The position numbers and the translations under genes are program-made. The notes under the pieces are model-generated. The model was not told the DNA's origin. It was given only the letters and a program-made list of their open reading frames with translations, and made no database searches. Below are positions 36,801-46,024 of a stretch of DNA of 64,000 nt, piece after piece; within the stretch, counting starts at the first letter, position 1; each line of letters starts with the position of its first letter. Source of the DNA: an uncultured Alistipes sp. (lineage in GTDB: Bacteria > Bacteroidota > Bacteroidia > Bacteroidales > Rikenellaceae); NCBI GenBank assembly GCA_910583985.1, contig CAJTYA010000006.1:83041-147040 (forward strand), read 5' to 3'.

Positions 36801-36947
36801 GCACTGGGCGGCCACCTGCCCGGCAACGAAATCCAGAGCCCGATGGCGAAGGTCATTCTGGGCGGCCTGCTCAGCTCGACGCTGCTCAACGGATTCATCA
36901 TTCCGGCCGTCTATCTGATTATCAACCGTAAAAACCAGCACGCATGA
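33858..36947 (+). CDS. CusA/CzcA family heavy-metal efflux RND transporter
   Basis: 1029 residues, a proton-driven inner-membrane pump with twelve helices and two large periplasmic loops. The N-terminus (LNKIIDFSLHNRLLVMI) and conserved periplasmic segments (DVFPDLNAPTVVVMTEASGM, TTGFSVVWVEF) are typical. The helix-4 proton-relay motif is AIGSLVDDAIIDVEN at 398-412, which differs from the Zn/Co/Cd type (DFGx3DGAx3VEN) and from the Cu/Ag type (AIGx3DAAx3IEN), so the metal is uncertain. It overlaps the next gene by 4 bases (ATGA). Centre of the DUF6769-adaptor-pump-channel operon. Confidence 0.93.
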   Translation: MLNKIIDFSLHNRLLVMIVGVILLVAGTFTARHMEVDVFPDLNAPTVVVMTEASGMAAEEVERTVTFPIETAVNGATDVRRVRSSSTTGFSVVWVEFDWGTDIYLARQIVSEKLAALSEALPQNVGTPTLGPQSSILGELLIVGLTSDSTSLQDLRTTADWTIRPRLLSTGGVAQVTVIGGDIKEYQILLDPERMKHYGVSTDEVLAVAENLSLNSSGGVLNQYGNEYIVRGLLSTADETEMGRSVIKTVDGMPVMLEDIAEVRIGAKAPQLGVASERGKPAVLMTVTKQPNTNSLELTENLDRAIDEIRQTLPPDIHISTDIFRQARFIEGSIDNIRSSLIEGAVFVFLVLFVFLMNFRTTVISLVALPLSLLVSVLVLKMLGLTINTMSLGGMAIAIGSLVDDAIIDVENVFKRLRENRLRPQAERLPALRVVYEASKEIRTSVVHATVITIVAFVPLFFLDGMEGRMLRPLGISFIVALFASMIVAVTLTPVLCSYLLTSDKVLKRNEKEPLVTRKLKQGYRKMLEGVLRHKRAVLGGTLALFAGAVVVFFGLGRSFLPPFNEGSLTINTATMPGISLEESDRIGREVESILLEIPEIRTVARKTGRAELDEHALGVNVSELEAPYTLDERSHSEFLADVRSRLGVLRGVNIELGQPISHRIDAMLSGTKANIAIKLFGPDLNRLFSLGNEIKDAIAGIDGVADLNVEQQVERPQLQIRPRREMLARYGIPLPEFSEFVEVALGGRVVSQVYDQGRSFDVTVRTNDRSRQDMESIGNLLLDGADGKVPLSYVADIVSSSGPNAISRENAQRKIVVSANVADRDLRGVVNDIRRTVEERVDIPQGYHVEYGGQFESEQAASRILLLASLVSLLVIFLLLFQEFRSLSVSGIVMLNLPLALIGGIFSLWFTSGEVSIPAIIGFISLFGIATRNGILLVSHYNQLRSEGMPLYESVVTGSMDRLNPILMTALSSALALVPMALGGHLPGNEIQSPMAKVILGGLLSSTLLNGFIIPAVYLIINRKNQHA

Positions 36948-38116
36948 AACGAATCATAACCGGCATCCTCGCGCTGGGGCTCGCCCCGGCGGCTTGGGCC
37001 CAGACAGGCATCGACGAAGTGCTGCTGCGGGTCGAAAACCGCAGCAGGGAGATGCAGGCCCTGCGCGAGGAAACGACCGCCCGGAAGACGGAAGCCCGGA
37101 CGGACAAATTCATGGCCGACCCCTCGGTCGAATTCGAACACCTGTGGGGCGGCCACGGCGAACGCGACGCGGAACTGACGCTCTCGCAGGAGGTCGATTT
37201 CCCGACGGCCTACGGCGCCCGCAACAAAATCGCCCGGATCAAAAGCTCGCTGGCCGAAAACGAAGGACAGAGCACACGCCAGCAGATTCTGTTGGAAGCC
37301 AAGCTGCTGTGCATCGAAATCGTCTACCGGAACCGGCAGCGGACGATTCTGGGCGAAAGGCTCGCCAACGCCGAACGCCTGTTCGAATCCTACCGCAAAA
37401 GAATGGAGACGGGCGATGCCAACATACTGGATTACAACAAGGCCGATCTGGAACGTCTCGACGCGCGGACCCGCTACGAGCTCAACGAAGCGGAGCGCGC
37501 GGCCCAATGCCTCCGGCTCAACACGCTGTGCGGAGGAGGGGAGGACGACTTCTCGGAGCTGACCTATTCCGCCCCGCGTCCGCTGCCCGGCCCCGACGAG
37601 CTGGAAGCGCTCTATACGGACGGAGACCCGGAGCTGCGGAGCCTCGCCGACGCGCTCGACATGAACCGGCGGACCGTCACGCTGAACCGCGCTCTGTCGC
37701 TGCCCCGGTTCGAAGTGGGGTACCGCCACAATTTCGGAGCCGAAGGCCGCTTCAAGGGATTCCAGTTCGGCATGTCGATTCCGCTCTTCGAAAACAGGAA
37801 CAAGGTGAAAGCCGCCAAGGCGCAGACCCTCTCGGCCGACGCACGGCTGCAAAGCGCCCGCACGAACAGCGCCGCCGAATTTCGGGAGCTCTACGACCGG
37901 GCCCTCGCGCTGCAACGATCCCGCGAAGCCCTCGAATCGGCTCTGCAAATGCAGAACGGGCTGCCGGTGCTCGACAAAAGCCTCGAAGCCGGGCAGATCA
38001 CGCTCGTCGAATACTTCGACCAGATCGAAACGTTCTACCGGAGCCGGGAGACGCTGCTCGAACTCGACCGCGACTACCAGTCGACGCTCGCCCGGATGTT
38101 CCGTTTCGAACTCTGA
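36944..38116 (+). CDS. TolC family outer membrane channel (metal efflux operon)
   Basis: 390 residues with a signal peptide (MKRIITGILALGLAPAAWA, then QTG). Helical hairpin repeats typical of TolC proteins are present, for example MDLNRRTVTLNRALSLPRF-like regions and FRELYDRALALQRSREALES. It would complete the tripartite metal efflux complex. The start overlaps the RND stop as ATGA, and a strong terminator follows at 38143-38180. It is shorter than the other two TolC-like proteins in the window, as is usual for CzcC-type members. Confidence 0.92.
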   Translation: MKRIITGILALGLAPAAWAQTGIDEVLLRVENRSREMQALREETTARKTEARTDKFMADPSVEFEHLWGGHGERDAELTLSQEVDFPTAYGARNKIARIKSSLAENEGQSTRQQILLEAKLLCIEIVYRNRQRTILGERLANAERLFESYRKRMETGDANILDYNKADLERLDARTRYELNEAERAAQCLRLNTLCGGGEDDFSELTYSAPRPLPGPDELEALYTDGDPELRSLADALDMNRRTVTLNRALSLPRFEVGYRHNFGAEGRFKGFQFGMSIPLFENRNKVKAAKAQTLSADARLQSARTNSAAEFRELYDRALALQRSREALESALQMQNGLPVLDKSLEAGQITLVEYFDQIETFYRSRETLLELDRDYQSTLARMFRFEL

Positions 38117-38142
38117 GGGACATCTTTCCGTCCCTGCCCGAA

Positions 38143-38180
38143 GCGGGCCGCGACCTCGGATAACGGAGGTCGCGGCCCGC
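38143..38180 (+). terminator. Terminator of the metal efflux operon
   Basis: A 15-base perfect stem GCGGGCCGCGACCTC/GAGGTCGCGGCCCGC with loop GGATAACG, followed by TTTCC. Confidence 0.85.
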
Positions 38181-38235
38181 TTTCCGATTAAGATTTGTAT
38201 AAAAACACACAAATAGAATATTTATTTAACATTCA

Positions 38236-38266
38236 TTTCGAATATCAATTAAAATACCTATCTTTG
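38236..38266 (+). promoter_or_regulatory. Predicted promoter and structured leader of the giant gene
   Basis: TTTC at 38236-38239, 19 bases, then TATCTTTG at 38259-38266, in an AT-rich stretch. The leader to the ATG (about 115 bases) contains an inverted repeat AGGGCCT/AGGCCCT (38279-38308) and a second GC-rich imperfect hairpin near 38340-38370. Confidence 0.65.
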
Positions 38267-38389
38267 CAAGGATAGAAAAGGGCCTCCCATGCAGTCCGAA
38301 TAGGCCCTGAATACCAAACGATTGAAGCAAACGACACAACGGACCGGCACACGGGGCCGGGTCCGGCAAACGAATACAACCCCGCAGAA

Positions 38390-41300
38390 ATGAAAATTGT
38401 AGGCGAACCGAAAGCATTTTTGAGCAACGAGGCGCTCCAGCTTCTCAACCTTTACGAATCGCTGGGACAGCGGGCGGAAATCTTCCTGCCCCGCCACATC
38501 TTCGACAACCTCACCAGTTTCGTGAACCTCTGCATGGAGGAACCCGACGATCCGGCCAAGCAGCAGGCCGAAATCAACCGCTACCTGCTGAAATTCCGCG
38601 AAGACATTCCGGGTTACACCCACGTGTCGTTGATGCTCATCCCGCACAACAACTCCAAGGCGTTCGAACTGAGCAGCAAACGCGGCGAGTTCGTCAAAAA
38701 GATTTCGGCCCTGCTCGACACGGACGGCACGACCACCGAGATCAAGAACATCCTCAAGAACATCCGCGACAGCCACGACCTGTCGGTGGGCACGCCTCCC
38801 ATCAACAGCCGTCACATCGACTTCATGTCGCAGGTGCAACTGGGCGGCCACGTCCGCGACCTGCGCAAGTACAGGGACGTGATCGGCGTGACGGGCGACA
38901 TCAACGAGGCCCACTGGAACTACTTGATGGACACGCTCGAACAGATGATCAGCCAGAGCACTCACTATACGACCAAAGCCGAGACGAACGATTTTCTGCA
39001 CCGCAGCAAATGGGCGGTCAACTTCAAGGGGATGAACGGCATGATCCGCACCGTCGTGTCGGGCAACGCCGACAAGGCCGTCTCGCTGCTCCGCGGCGAC
39101 GTGTTCCACAAGGACGCCGTCATCGTGCTCGAAAGCCCGTCGCCCGAATCGCTCTACGAACAGATGACGGCCGACACCACCTCGATCTTCGTGGTGAAGG
39201 TCAAGCACGCCCGCATCAACCACTATTCGGGTCCCAAATGGTTCCCGCTGCTCACGCGTCTGGTCATCGTGGACGACTCGAAGGAATCGCGCAGCTCGAA
39301 CACCTCGCTGGTCTTCTGCTTCCACAACGGCATCATCAACACGCTCAACAAAGTACACACCAAAAAGCTGGGGTCGCCCGCCAACACGCAGCTCAACCTG
39401 CGGCTGATTCTCGAAAACGTCAACGCGAGCTACCTGAACGAGTTCCGCGAAAAACTCGAAATCCAGATCGAGGAATACGCCCGCGAAATACGCTCGCTGC
39501 TCATCGAACAGACCGGCAGCGACACGGACATCGAGAAACGCATCACGCTCTTCAAGCTCGATTCGTTCTCGCGTCAGGTCGTCCAAGACAAGTATTCGCT
39601 CGAAAAGCTGCGCGACTTCATCTTCTTCCTCGAAAATTGCAGCAAGCAGGAAAACAAGAAAATCCAGACGCAGGAGCTCATCGACGAATTCGAAGGCCGG
39701 ATGAAGAGCTATTTCTACGCCGGCAACAAGCTCATCGACGTCATCACGATCCTCGAAGGAGGCGGACGCCACCAGATCAAGACCTTCGGCGACTATCTGC
39801 GCAGCCGGACGTTCAACAACCTCAGCAGCAAGATCCGCTACGCCTGCCGGTTGATCCTCGACATCATCCCCAGTTGCTACGAGCGGACGCTCAAGAACCA
39901 TTTCCACAAGAATTTCGGTATCAACCTGTTCCTCGAAAAATATCAGGAATACATCACCAAAGCCACGCGCGACGCCGACAACAAGGGCCGGTTCGAGAAA
40001 TTCCTCATCGATCTGGGTATCCGCGACAAATACTTCGCCCTGAACGACGAGGACAAGGACATCGTCAAGAACTTCCTCGCCGCACTGGGCAATCTGGACC
40101 AGACCTCCGTGTCGGATTCGGTGCAGATGATCATCCGCGACCTGCTCTTCAACCCCAGCGGACGGCCCAAGCCCTATATCATCTACAACGCCGTACAGGC
40201 ATGGGAATACAAGGACCTGCTGCCGGACGACTGTTTCGACATCAATCCGTTCGACATCGAAATCGAAAACGACGAGAACGGACGGCTGGCCTACGACCGG
40301 CTGGTGGACAAGCTGCTGCGCATCAAATCGACGCTCTCGCTGTTCGACGACAGCGGCAGCCTGTGGGACCTGTTCTGCGAGAACACGACCATCATCGTCA
40401 ACGACCCGAACAACCCGACCGGCTACACCGACTTCAACAGCGAAGCGGTCAACGGCTTCCTGCGTTTCATGAACACGTGCAAGATCACGCTGTTTCTGGA
40501 CGAAGCCTATGCCGAAAGCGTCAAGATCGAAGACAAGACGATGCCCAAGTGGCGCACGCTCTCGCGTTACATCATGAACAACATCAACGCCCAGTCGCGC
40601 ATCAAGGCCATATCGTCGCTCTCGACGACGAAGAATCTGGCGGCGACGGGCGAACGGCTCGGTGCCGTGGCGCTGACGCCTCAGGCCGCTGACTTCGCCA
40701 AATACGCCCGGAGCTGCAACAGCGCCGTACACGGCAACAACAACTCGCTGCTGATGCTCAACAACACGCTCGAAACGGCGCAGGTGGCCAAGAGCATCAA
40801 GGACCGCATCGAGGCCGAACTGCCCAAAAACGCTTCGCGCTCGAAAATCAAGAAGTCGATCGTCAAGTTCATCGTCGACCAGATCAACAAGACCGAGCAG
40901 ACCAACGAAATCAGCAAAACCAACCGGCAGCTCCACAAGACGGCCGGATTCGAAGGTTCGCCGCTGTACCTGTTCCTGCTCGACGAACTCGTCGCGCTGG
41001 ACAAGCTCGACGTGCTGGGTCTTCCGGACGACTTCAAATACAAGAACGAACCGTTCTTCTCCTACTACCAGTCGAAACTGGTCGAAAACCTGAACCGGTT
41101 CCGGATCAACAAGAATTTCCGCAGCGAATCGCTCAAGCGGATGAAGATGGCCAAGGCCGTCGCTGCCCGCCTGCTCACCGAAGCGCCGGAGGGGACCGAG
41201 CTGGACTACATCCGCTCGGACGGGTCGTATCTGTTCAATTTCCGCATCACGGGGGCGTTCTCTTATGCGGACGTGCTGTTGTTCTGCCGTTTTCTGGCCC

Positions 41301-44300
41301 GGCACAAGGGCATCGCCACCGTACCGTATCCCACGGGGTTGGTGCGTTTCTCGCTGGGCGGCTACATCGCGGCCGGCAAGCAGGGCATGACGGTGCTGAG
41401 CGCCGAGATCGAAGACGCCTTCTCGATCTTCATCAAATACTGGACGCGCTTCGCCCATGAACGTGCGGACGTCGCCAACAAAGACAAGGAGAGCAGGGAG
41501 CTGCTCGAAAAGATCTTCTCCTACCCGAAGGATCAGGACTTCATCGACAGCCTCATCGAAGATTACAAAGTCTCGGCCCAGTACCGCAAGGACAAGGCGC
41601 CCTCGTTGCAAATCCGCGACGTGCGCTCGCTGTACCACACCTCGCCCGAACGCAGCGGCGTGACGATCACGACGATCGGCCGGTCGGCCAACTCGGTCAT
41701 CGAGCTGCACGGCGACATCGTGGGCAGTTGCAAGGACGTCTTCGAATTCGTCCGCAGCTCGGCCTTCACCAAGATCTACGAAAACCTGCTGGCGCAGGTC
41801 TACAAGAAAGTGCCGGCACTGGCCGATCTGGATTTCAACACGGTCAGCTCGCGCTACGGCAAGGCCGTCATCCTGAAGTACATCACCAACAAGAAGACGT
41901 TCCAGCCCAATCACCACGTGCTGGACAACCCCGAAGAAAAGAACGTGATGCGGGAAATTCTCATCGAGATGGAGCACCTGCTCTTCTCGGACAGCAAGAT
42001 GAAGATCCTCGCCATCAACGCCACGGGCGACCCGGAACTGGACAAGGCCAAGCTCGAAGGGCTCAACGCGATCATCAAGAAGTACATCCGCGAGATTCTG
42101 CTGCACTTCAACCTGCCCTTCGAGAAGGAAAGTCTGGAACCGAGCCGCAAGGAGATCATCCGCACGGCAGGGGAGTGCTTCGAGGAAATCACGGGCATCC
42201 GACTCTCGGAACTGAACCTGAACATCTGGGTGGACGAATTCATGCGCAACCTGCGGGAACTGCCCGAATTCAAGGGGCTGCTGCTTTCCCAGAAAAGCAT
42301 CGGATACATCATCGACACGCTGGCCGAAGGACTGGACCGTTCGCCGGAAATCACCGACAAGATCCTCTACCTGTACCTGCTCAACAACGACAACTCGTTC
42401 TACAAGCTGGTATGCCGCAAGCTCGCATACTTCGACAAACGGATCGCCGAATGCGACGACTCGGAACTCAAGATGTTCACCGAGGAGTTCGTATCGAGCA
42501 TCCTGCCCATGCAACTCGAAGAGCTGAGCAACTACATCATGCGCAAGAAGGACATCAAGATCGCCGAGAGCGAAATCTACGCCGTCACGCGCAAGGTGGT
42601 CCGGTTCTACATCAGCATGATCAAGCGCACGCGCGGCACGGACTACTACAACCGCTACGCACACACGATCGTCCGCATCGTCGAAACCGCGTTCCGCAAG
42701 CAAAATTCCAGCGTCAACGAAATGGTGCAGCACGGCATTTCGCTCTACAAAGGCTTCGAAATGGAAAACAAGGCGCTCGAAACCTTCGACGGCGGCCGCA
42801 TCAACTGGATCAACGAACTGATGACCAAATGCGGCGTCATTTCCTCCGAGCAGCCCGTTCAGGAACACACGCGCATCGTGACGGACGCCAAGAAACGCGA
42901 ATACCCGTTCCACAAGATCGACCGCACGGAAAGCCGAAGCAAGGAGGAACTCCGCCTGTCGGACAACCCGGTCGAATACATCCGCCACATCGACACGCGG
43001 CCCGACTCGTCGTTCTTCACCAACCGGCTCGCCCGGTTCGTCGCCAACATGGACTCGGACGACTACCGCTGCAAGGTCGTCAAACACGGCATCGTCAAGG
43101 AGCTCGTCATCTTCCAGAAAGGCTACCTCAAGTACCTGACCGACAACTACCGGCTCAACTACACGGAAGACATCAGCCTGCACGACATCCGTAACTTCGT
43201 GCCCGATGTCATTTCGCTGCTCGGCGCGCCCGAAAAACTGATTTCGTTCCCGCAGATCGGCTACTTCGACATCAAGGGTCCGTCGGGCAACATCAAGACG
43301 ATCGTCACGCCGCTCAAATCCGAAGCCGACTACTTCGGCGACGTCAAGAAGCCGAGGCTCACCGTCATCAACGAGAAGGTCAAGGAGATCGGCGGCATCC
43401 CGCGCCACGGCTCGCTGTTCCTCGTCGAAGAGAACGACGGCAGCGTATTCGTCATCGAGATCAACGGCGACAGCGGGGTAGGCAAGAGCGAAATGATCGC
43501 GGCCTTCGTGCTCAAATGGCTGCGCAACAACCTCGAAGGCATCCGTTCGGTGAAAATGATCGCCGGCGACATGTTCCACGAATTCCAAGACGCCGAGGGC
43601 AACCTCTACGGCATCGGCACCGAAGTGGGCGACTTCTCGCGCACGACGGACTTCGACCCGGACTATACCAAGTATTACAAGTACCTGTTCGAAAGCAGCG
43701 CCGACAGCAACGTGGACGACCGCAACGCACGGAGCACCGTGAGCGGCATGTGCGACATCACGATGCCCTACAAGGTGGACATCATGCTCAGTGCCAGCAA
43801 CTACTCCAAGGACGAAGGCGGCATCACGCGCCGGGACAACCCCGAAAACTTCCTTTTCTACACCGACGCCCATGGCGAACGCAAGGAAAAGGCCACGAGC
43901 GGCGACGGTCCCAATTTCCACCGCACGCTGAAACGCTACACGGCCGACAAGAACATCGTGGAGGTGATTTCCCGCCACGGCAACTATCTGGACGACATTC
44001 TCGACTGGGATTTCAACCCGGCCGACAAGCAATATTACCTCGCATCGTCCTACAAGCTGCTCGACAAAATCGACGTGACGGAAGTCGTCAAAATGATTTT
44101 CGTCGGCCACGATTTCACGCGCGAAGGCGTCCGTTACCGGATCGAGGACGTATCGTTCGACATGATCCAGAACCGGTTCATCGCCTCGGCCGTCTACGAC
44201 AGGAACGACGAAAAGGTCTACACCGACATTCTTCTCGACCGCAAGATATTCAGCTCGATGTTCGATGCGCTGGCCAGCACGCCGGGCGGACAGCCCTTCA

Positions 44301-45100
44301 TCGCCGAAGAGGGACAGGTCGAATGCGTCAAGCACCTGATCGACTGCCTGCGAGGCGGAAAAGACGGCAAGGGCAAGGCCCGCCACATCCAGTGCGGCGT
44401 CCTCTCGACCGAAATCGGCAAGAAGGGCCGTGAAATCACCGGTCCGCAGAAAGCCGCCGCCGCGCTCAAGCAACTCATTCAGGAAGTGCGGGTCAACAAG
44501 CCTGAAATCAACGAGGGCAAGATCAAGGTCAAACGCCTCATCAACGAGAAATACCGCCATATTTTCGGCGGCGAAATGAACAGCTCGGAACTGTGGCGCT
44601 ACAACTTCTACCTCTACCAGCTCGAAAACATGCGCAAGGCCGACCTACGCCGCATGGACAACCGCAACAAGCGGGTGGACATCACCAATCTGGTCGATTT
44701 CCATCCCGTGGACCGGAACAAGGAATTCAGCCCGCTGCTCGTGAACCCGAATCTGAACATCGAACTGTCGAGCTTCAGCGAAACGTTCGAAGAGTTGATG
44801 AGTTTCCCGAACTATCCCGAATTTGCCGAAGAATTCGCCGCCAAGCTCGACAAACTCTATATCGCGGAAGGGTACAGCGAAGAGACGAACATCAACAACA
44901 TGATCGTGCAGTTGCTCCTCCTCGAAGGGTACATCGGCAGCGACGACCTGGCCCAAGGCAGCGTCATCGAAAAAGTGAACCGCGAAACCATCGCCGCGGC
45001 CAAATACGCCGTCGTACAGTTCCTCCATCGCCGAGCCGCCGAGCCGAAAGCCGAGTCGGCACCGGCTCCGCAGAAACGCAAACCGGCCGCCAAACAGTAA
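38390..45100 (+). CDS. Giant fusion protein: PLP-aminotransferase-like plus HPr-kinase-like P-loop
   Basis: 2236 residues, one uninterrupted frame with no signal peptide or clear membrane helix, so predicted cytoplasmic. The N-terminal ~560 residues and the region about 1080-1660 are mainly helical and are not recognised. Residues about 600-1080 follow a class I/II aminotransferase plan: NDPNNPTG at 671-678, FLDEAYAES (D704, Y707), and TTKNLAATGERLG with the PLP lysine K748 and R756 at the standard spacing of eight. Near the C-terminus GDSGVGKSE (1693-1701) is the HPr kinase/PEPCK-type Walker A, followed by KMIAGDMFHEF. The tail is Ala/Pro/Lys-rich. It has its own promoter and is monocistronic. 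Function unknown. Confidence 0.88.
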   Translation: MKIVGEPKAFLSNEALQLLNLYESLGQRAEIFLPRHIFDNLTSFVNLCMEEPDDPAKQQAEINRYLLKFREDIPGYTHVSLMLIPHNNSKAFELSSKRGEFVKKISALLDTDGTTTEIKNILKNIRDSHDLSVGTPPINSRHIDFMSQVQLGGHVRDLRKYRDVIGVTGDINEAHWNYLMDTLEQMISQSTHYTTKAETNDFLHRSKWAVNFKGMNGMIRTVVSGNADKAVSLLRGDVFHKDAVIVLESPSPESLYEQMTADTTSIFVVKVKHARINHYSGPKWFPLLTRLVIVDDSKESRSSNTSLVFCFHNGIINTLNKVHTKKLGSPANTQLNLRLILENVNASYLNEFREKLEIQIEEYAREIRSLLIEQTGSDTDIEKRITLFKLDSFSRQVVQDKYSLEKLRDFIFFLENCSKQENKKIQTQELIDEFEGRMKSYFYAGNKLIDVITILEGGGRHQIKTFGDYLRSRTFNNLSSKIRYACRLILDIIPSCYERTLKNHFHKNFGINLFLEKYQEYITKATRDADNKGRFEKFLIDLGIRDKYFALNDEDKDIVKNFLAALGNLDQTSVSDSVQMIIRDLLFNPSGRPKPYIIYNAVQAWEYKDLLPDDCFDINPFDIEIENDENGRLAYDRLVDKLLRIKSTLSLFDDSGSLWDLFCENTTIIVNDPNNPTGYTDFNSEAVNGFLRFMNTCKITLFLDEAYAESVKIEDKTMPKWRTLSRYIMNNINAQSRIKAISSLSTTKNLAATGERLGAVALTPQAADFAKYARSCNSAVHGNNNSLLMLNNTLETAQVAKSIKDRIEAELPKNASRSKIKKSIVKFIVDQINKTEQTNEISKTNRQLHKTAGFEGSPLYLFLLDELVALDKLDVLGLPDDFKYKNEPFFSYYQSKLVENLNRFRINKNFRSESLKRMKMAKAVAARLLTEAPEGTELDYIRSDGSYLFNFRITGAFSYADVLLFCRFLARHKGIATVPYPTGLVRFSLGGYIAAGKQGMTVLSAEIEDAFSIFIKYWTRFAHERADVANKDKESRELLEKIFSYPKDQDFIDSLIEDYKVSAQYRKDKAPSLQIRDVRSLYHTSPERSGVTITTIGRSANSVIELHGDIVGSCKDVFEFVRSSAFTKIYENLLAQVYKKVPALADLDFNTVSSRYGKAVILKYITNKKTFQPNHHVLDNPEEKNVMREILIEMEHLLFSDSKMKILAINATGDPELDKAKLEGLNAIIKKYIREILLHFNLPFEKESLEPSRKEIIRTAGECFEEITGIRLSELNLNIWVDEFMRNLRELPEFKGLLLSQKSIGYIIDTLAEGLDRSPEITDKILYLYLLNNDNSFYKLVCRKLAYFDKRIAECDDSELKMFTEEFVSSILPMQLEELSNYIMRKKDIKIAESEIYAVTRKVVRFYISMIKRTRGTDYYNRYAHTIVRIVETAFRKQNSSVNEMVQHGISLYKGFEMENKALETFDGGRINWINELMTKCGVISSEQPVQEHTRIVTDAKKREYPFHKIDRTESRSKEELRLSDNPVEYIRHIDTRPDSSFFTNRLARFVANMDSDDYRCKVVKHGIVKELVIFQKGYLKYLTDNYRLNYTEDISLHDIRNFVPDVISLLGAPEKLISFPQIGYFDIKGPSGNIKTIVTPLKSEADYFGDVKKPRLTVINEKVKEIGGIPRHGSLFLVEENDGSVFVIEINGDSGVGKSEMIAAFVLKWLRNNLEGIRSVKMIAGDMFHEFQDAEGNLYGIGTEVGDFSRTTDFDPDYTKYYKYLFESSADSNVDDRNARSTVSGMCDITMPYKVDIMLSASNYSKDEGGITRRDNPENFLFYTDAHGERKEKATSGDGPNFHRTLKRYTADKNIVEVISRHGNYLDDILDWDFNPADKQYYLASSYKLLDKIDVTEVVKMIFVGHDFTREGVRYRIEDVSFDMIQNRFIASAVYDRNDEKVYTDILLDRKIFSSMFDALASTPGGQPFIAEEGQVECVKHLIDCLRGGKDGKGKARHIQCGVLSTEIGKKGREITGPQKAAAALKQLIQEVRVNKPEINEGKIKVKRLINEKYRHIFGGEMNSSELWRYNFYLYQLENMRKADLRRMDNRNKRVDITNLVDFHPVDRNKEFSPLLVNPNLNIELSSFSETFEELMSFPNYPEFAEEFAAKLDKLYIAEGYSEETNINNMIVQLLLLEGYIGSDDLAQGSVIEKVNRETIAAAKYAVVQFLHRRAAEPKAESAPAPQKRKPAAKQ

Positions 45101-45281
45101 ACGGTACTCGCCCGAACCGACCGGCGCAAAGACCGAATCGACCGGTGCCCCATGTCGGTTGGTACGATGCGGAAGTTTCGATGCGAATCCTTTCCGAAGG
45201 GACCGGCCGAACCGGCTCATCCGACAACAGGGTCGCATCTTCGAGAAGCCGACCGGCGGACCTAAACGCCGACCACGCTAT

Positions 45282-45313
45282 CGCCCCGGACGCAAACGAA
45301 TGCGTCCGGGGCG
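45282..45313. repeat. GC-rich inverted repeat (hairpin)
   Basis: A perfect 13-base stem CGCCCCGGACGCA/TGCGTCCGGGGCG with loop AACGAA, 180 bases past the giant gene. No T-run follows, so termination is possible but not clear. Confidence 0.6.
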
Positions 45314-45788
45314 ACTGCATTCAGATACGAGCATTACCGAGCCCACCCACCGACGGCACGGCAAAAAATATCCTTCCGGCCCGACACCTCCCGGCCTCCG
45401 TGCCGAATCCGCCGCAAGACCCGCCCCGCGGGATTCGCGCCCCGTCGCTTCTCCTGTGGACATTCGCATCGGAACTTCGGTTCCCGGAATGTCCCATATG
45501 CTCCGGAGGCTGCCGGTTCGGCGGGACGGAAGCCGGCAGAGCGGTATCGCGAACATGACACGCACGATCTCCGAACGCAGCATCGAGGATCGGCGGAACC
45601 GTCCCGAAGCTGCGGGTCGCGCATCCGGAGCGTCCGCACCGGCCGAAGACCCGGCCGTTATTCGGAAAATGCGGCGGGATGCGCTTGCCGCCCGTCCATT
45701 CCACGCGAAAGAAGAACGCATAACCCGTCCCCACGATCGGCGACTTATCTCCCTGAATCGATCCCGAAAAACCGATCACGTCACCCCT

Positions 45789-45809
45789 AAACCGGGCTGC
45801 CCCCGGTTT
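45789..45809 (+). terminator. Possible rho-independent terminator
   Basis: An 8-base stem AAACCGGG/CCCGGTTT with loop CTGCC, followed by TCGTTATTCC. Confidence 0.5.
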
Positions 45810-45975
45810 TCGTTATTCCTCTCGACGAATCCATTTGTTCTGCTCACCCCCGTTTGCCCTTTCGGTCCGGGCTTCGTTCGGCCGATGTCCGCCGTTCGTT
45901 TCCATCGAATATGCTTTCGTCCCAAAAAACGCGTTTCTACCGATATATCCTATCCTTTTCGTCGAATATAATTCT

Positions 45976-45983
45976 TATATTTG
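45976..45983 (+). promoter_or_regulatory. Predicted -7 element of the FISUMP-like lipoprotein gene
   Basis: TATATTTG matches TAnnTTTG, 41 bases before the ATG, in an AT-rich stretch. A TTTTC at 45956-45960 could serve as a -33 element with a slightly short spacer (16). Confidence 0.6.
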
Positions 45984-46024
45984 TGTCGATAAGTTCATTT
46001 TTCAACCCATTTGTTTAATTTGAC

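Larger units (their letters stand above)
45101..46024. other. Long gene-poor region
   Basis: About 920 bases after the giant gene. Plus-strand open frames are Arg/Pro-rich and unconvincing. Two hairpins are present (45282-45313 and 45789-45809), and the last ~100 bases become AT-rich and carry the promoter of the next gene. Confidence 0.55.

Noticed and set aside
38258..44560. 2100-residue open frame on the minus strand opposite the giant gene
   Set aside because: Its residues are dominated by Val, Arg, Glu, Asp, Leu and Phe in a shadow pattern, it lacks any recognised motif, and the plus-strand frame carries catalytic motifs. Long antisense frames are expected where GC-rich codon bias removes stops.
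45159..45971. 270-residue plus-strand frame after the giant gene
   Set aside because: Arg/Pro-rich, no domain, no -7 box upstream; it crosses a hairpin and a terminator-like element.
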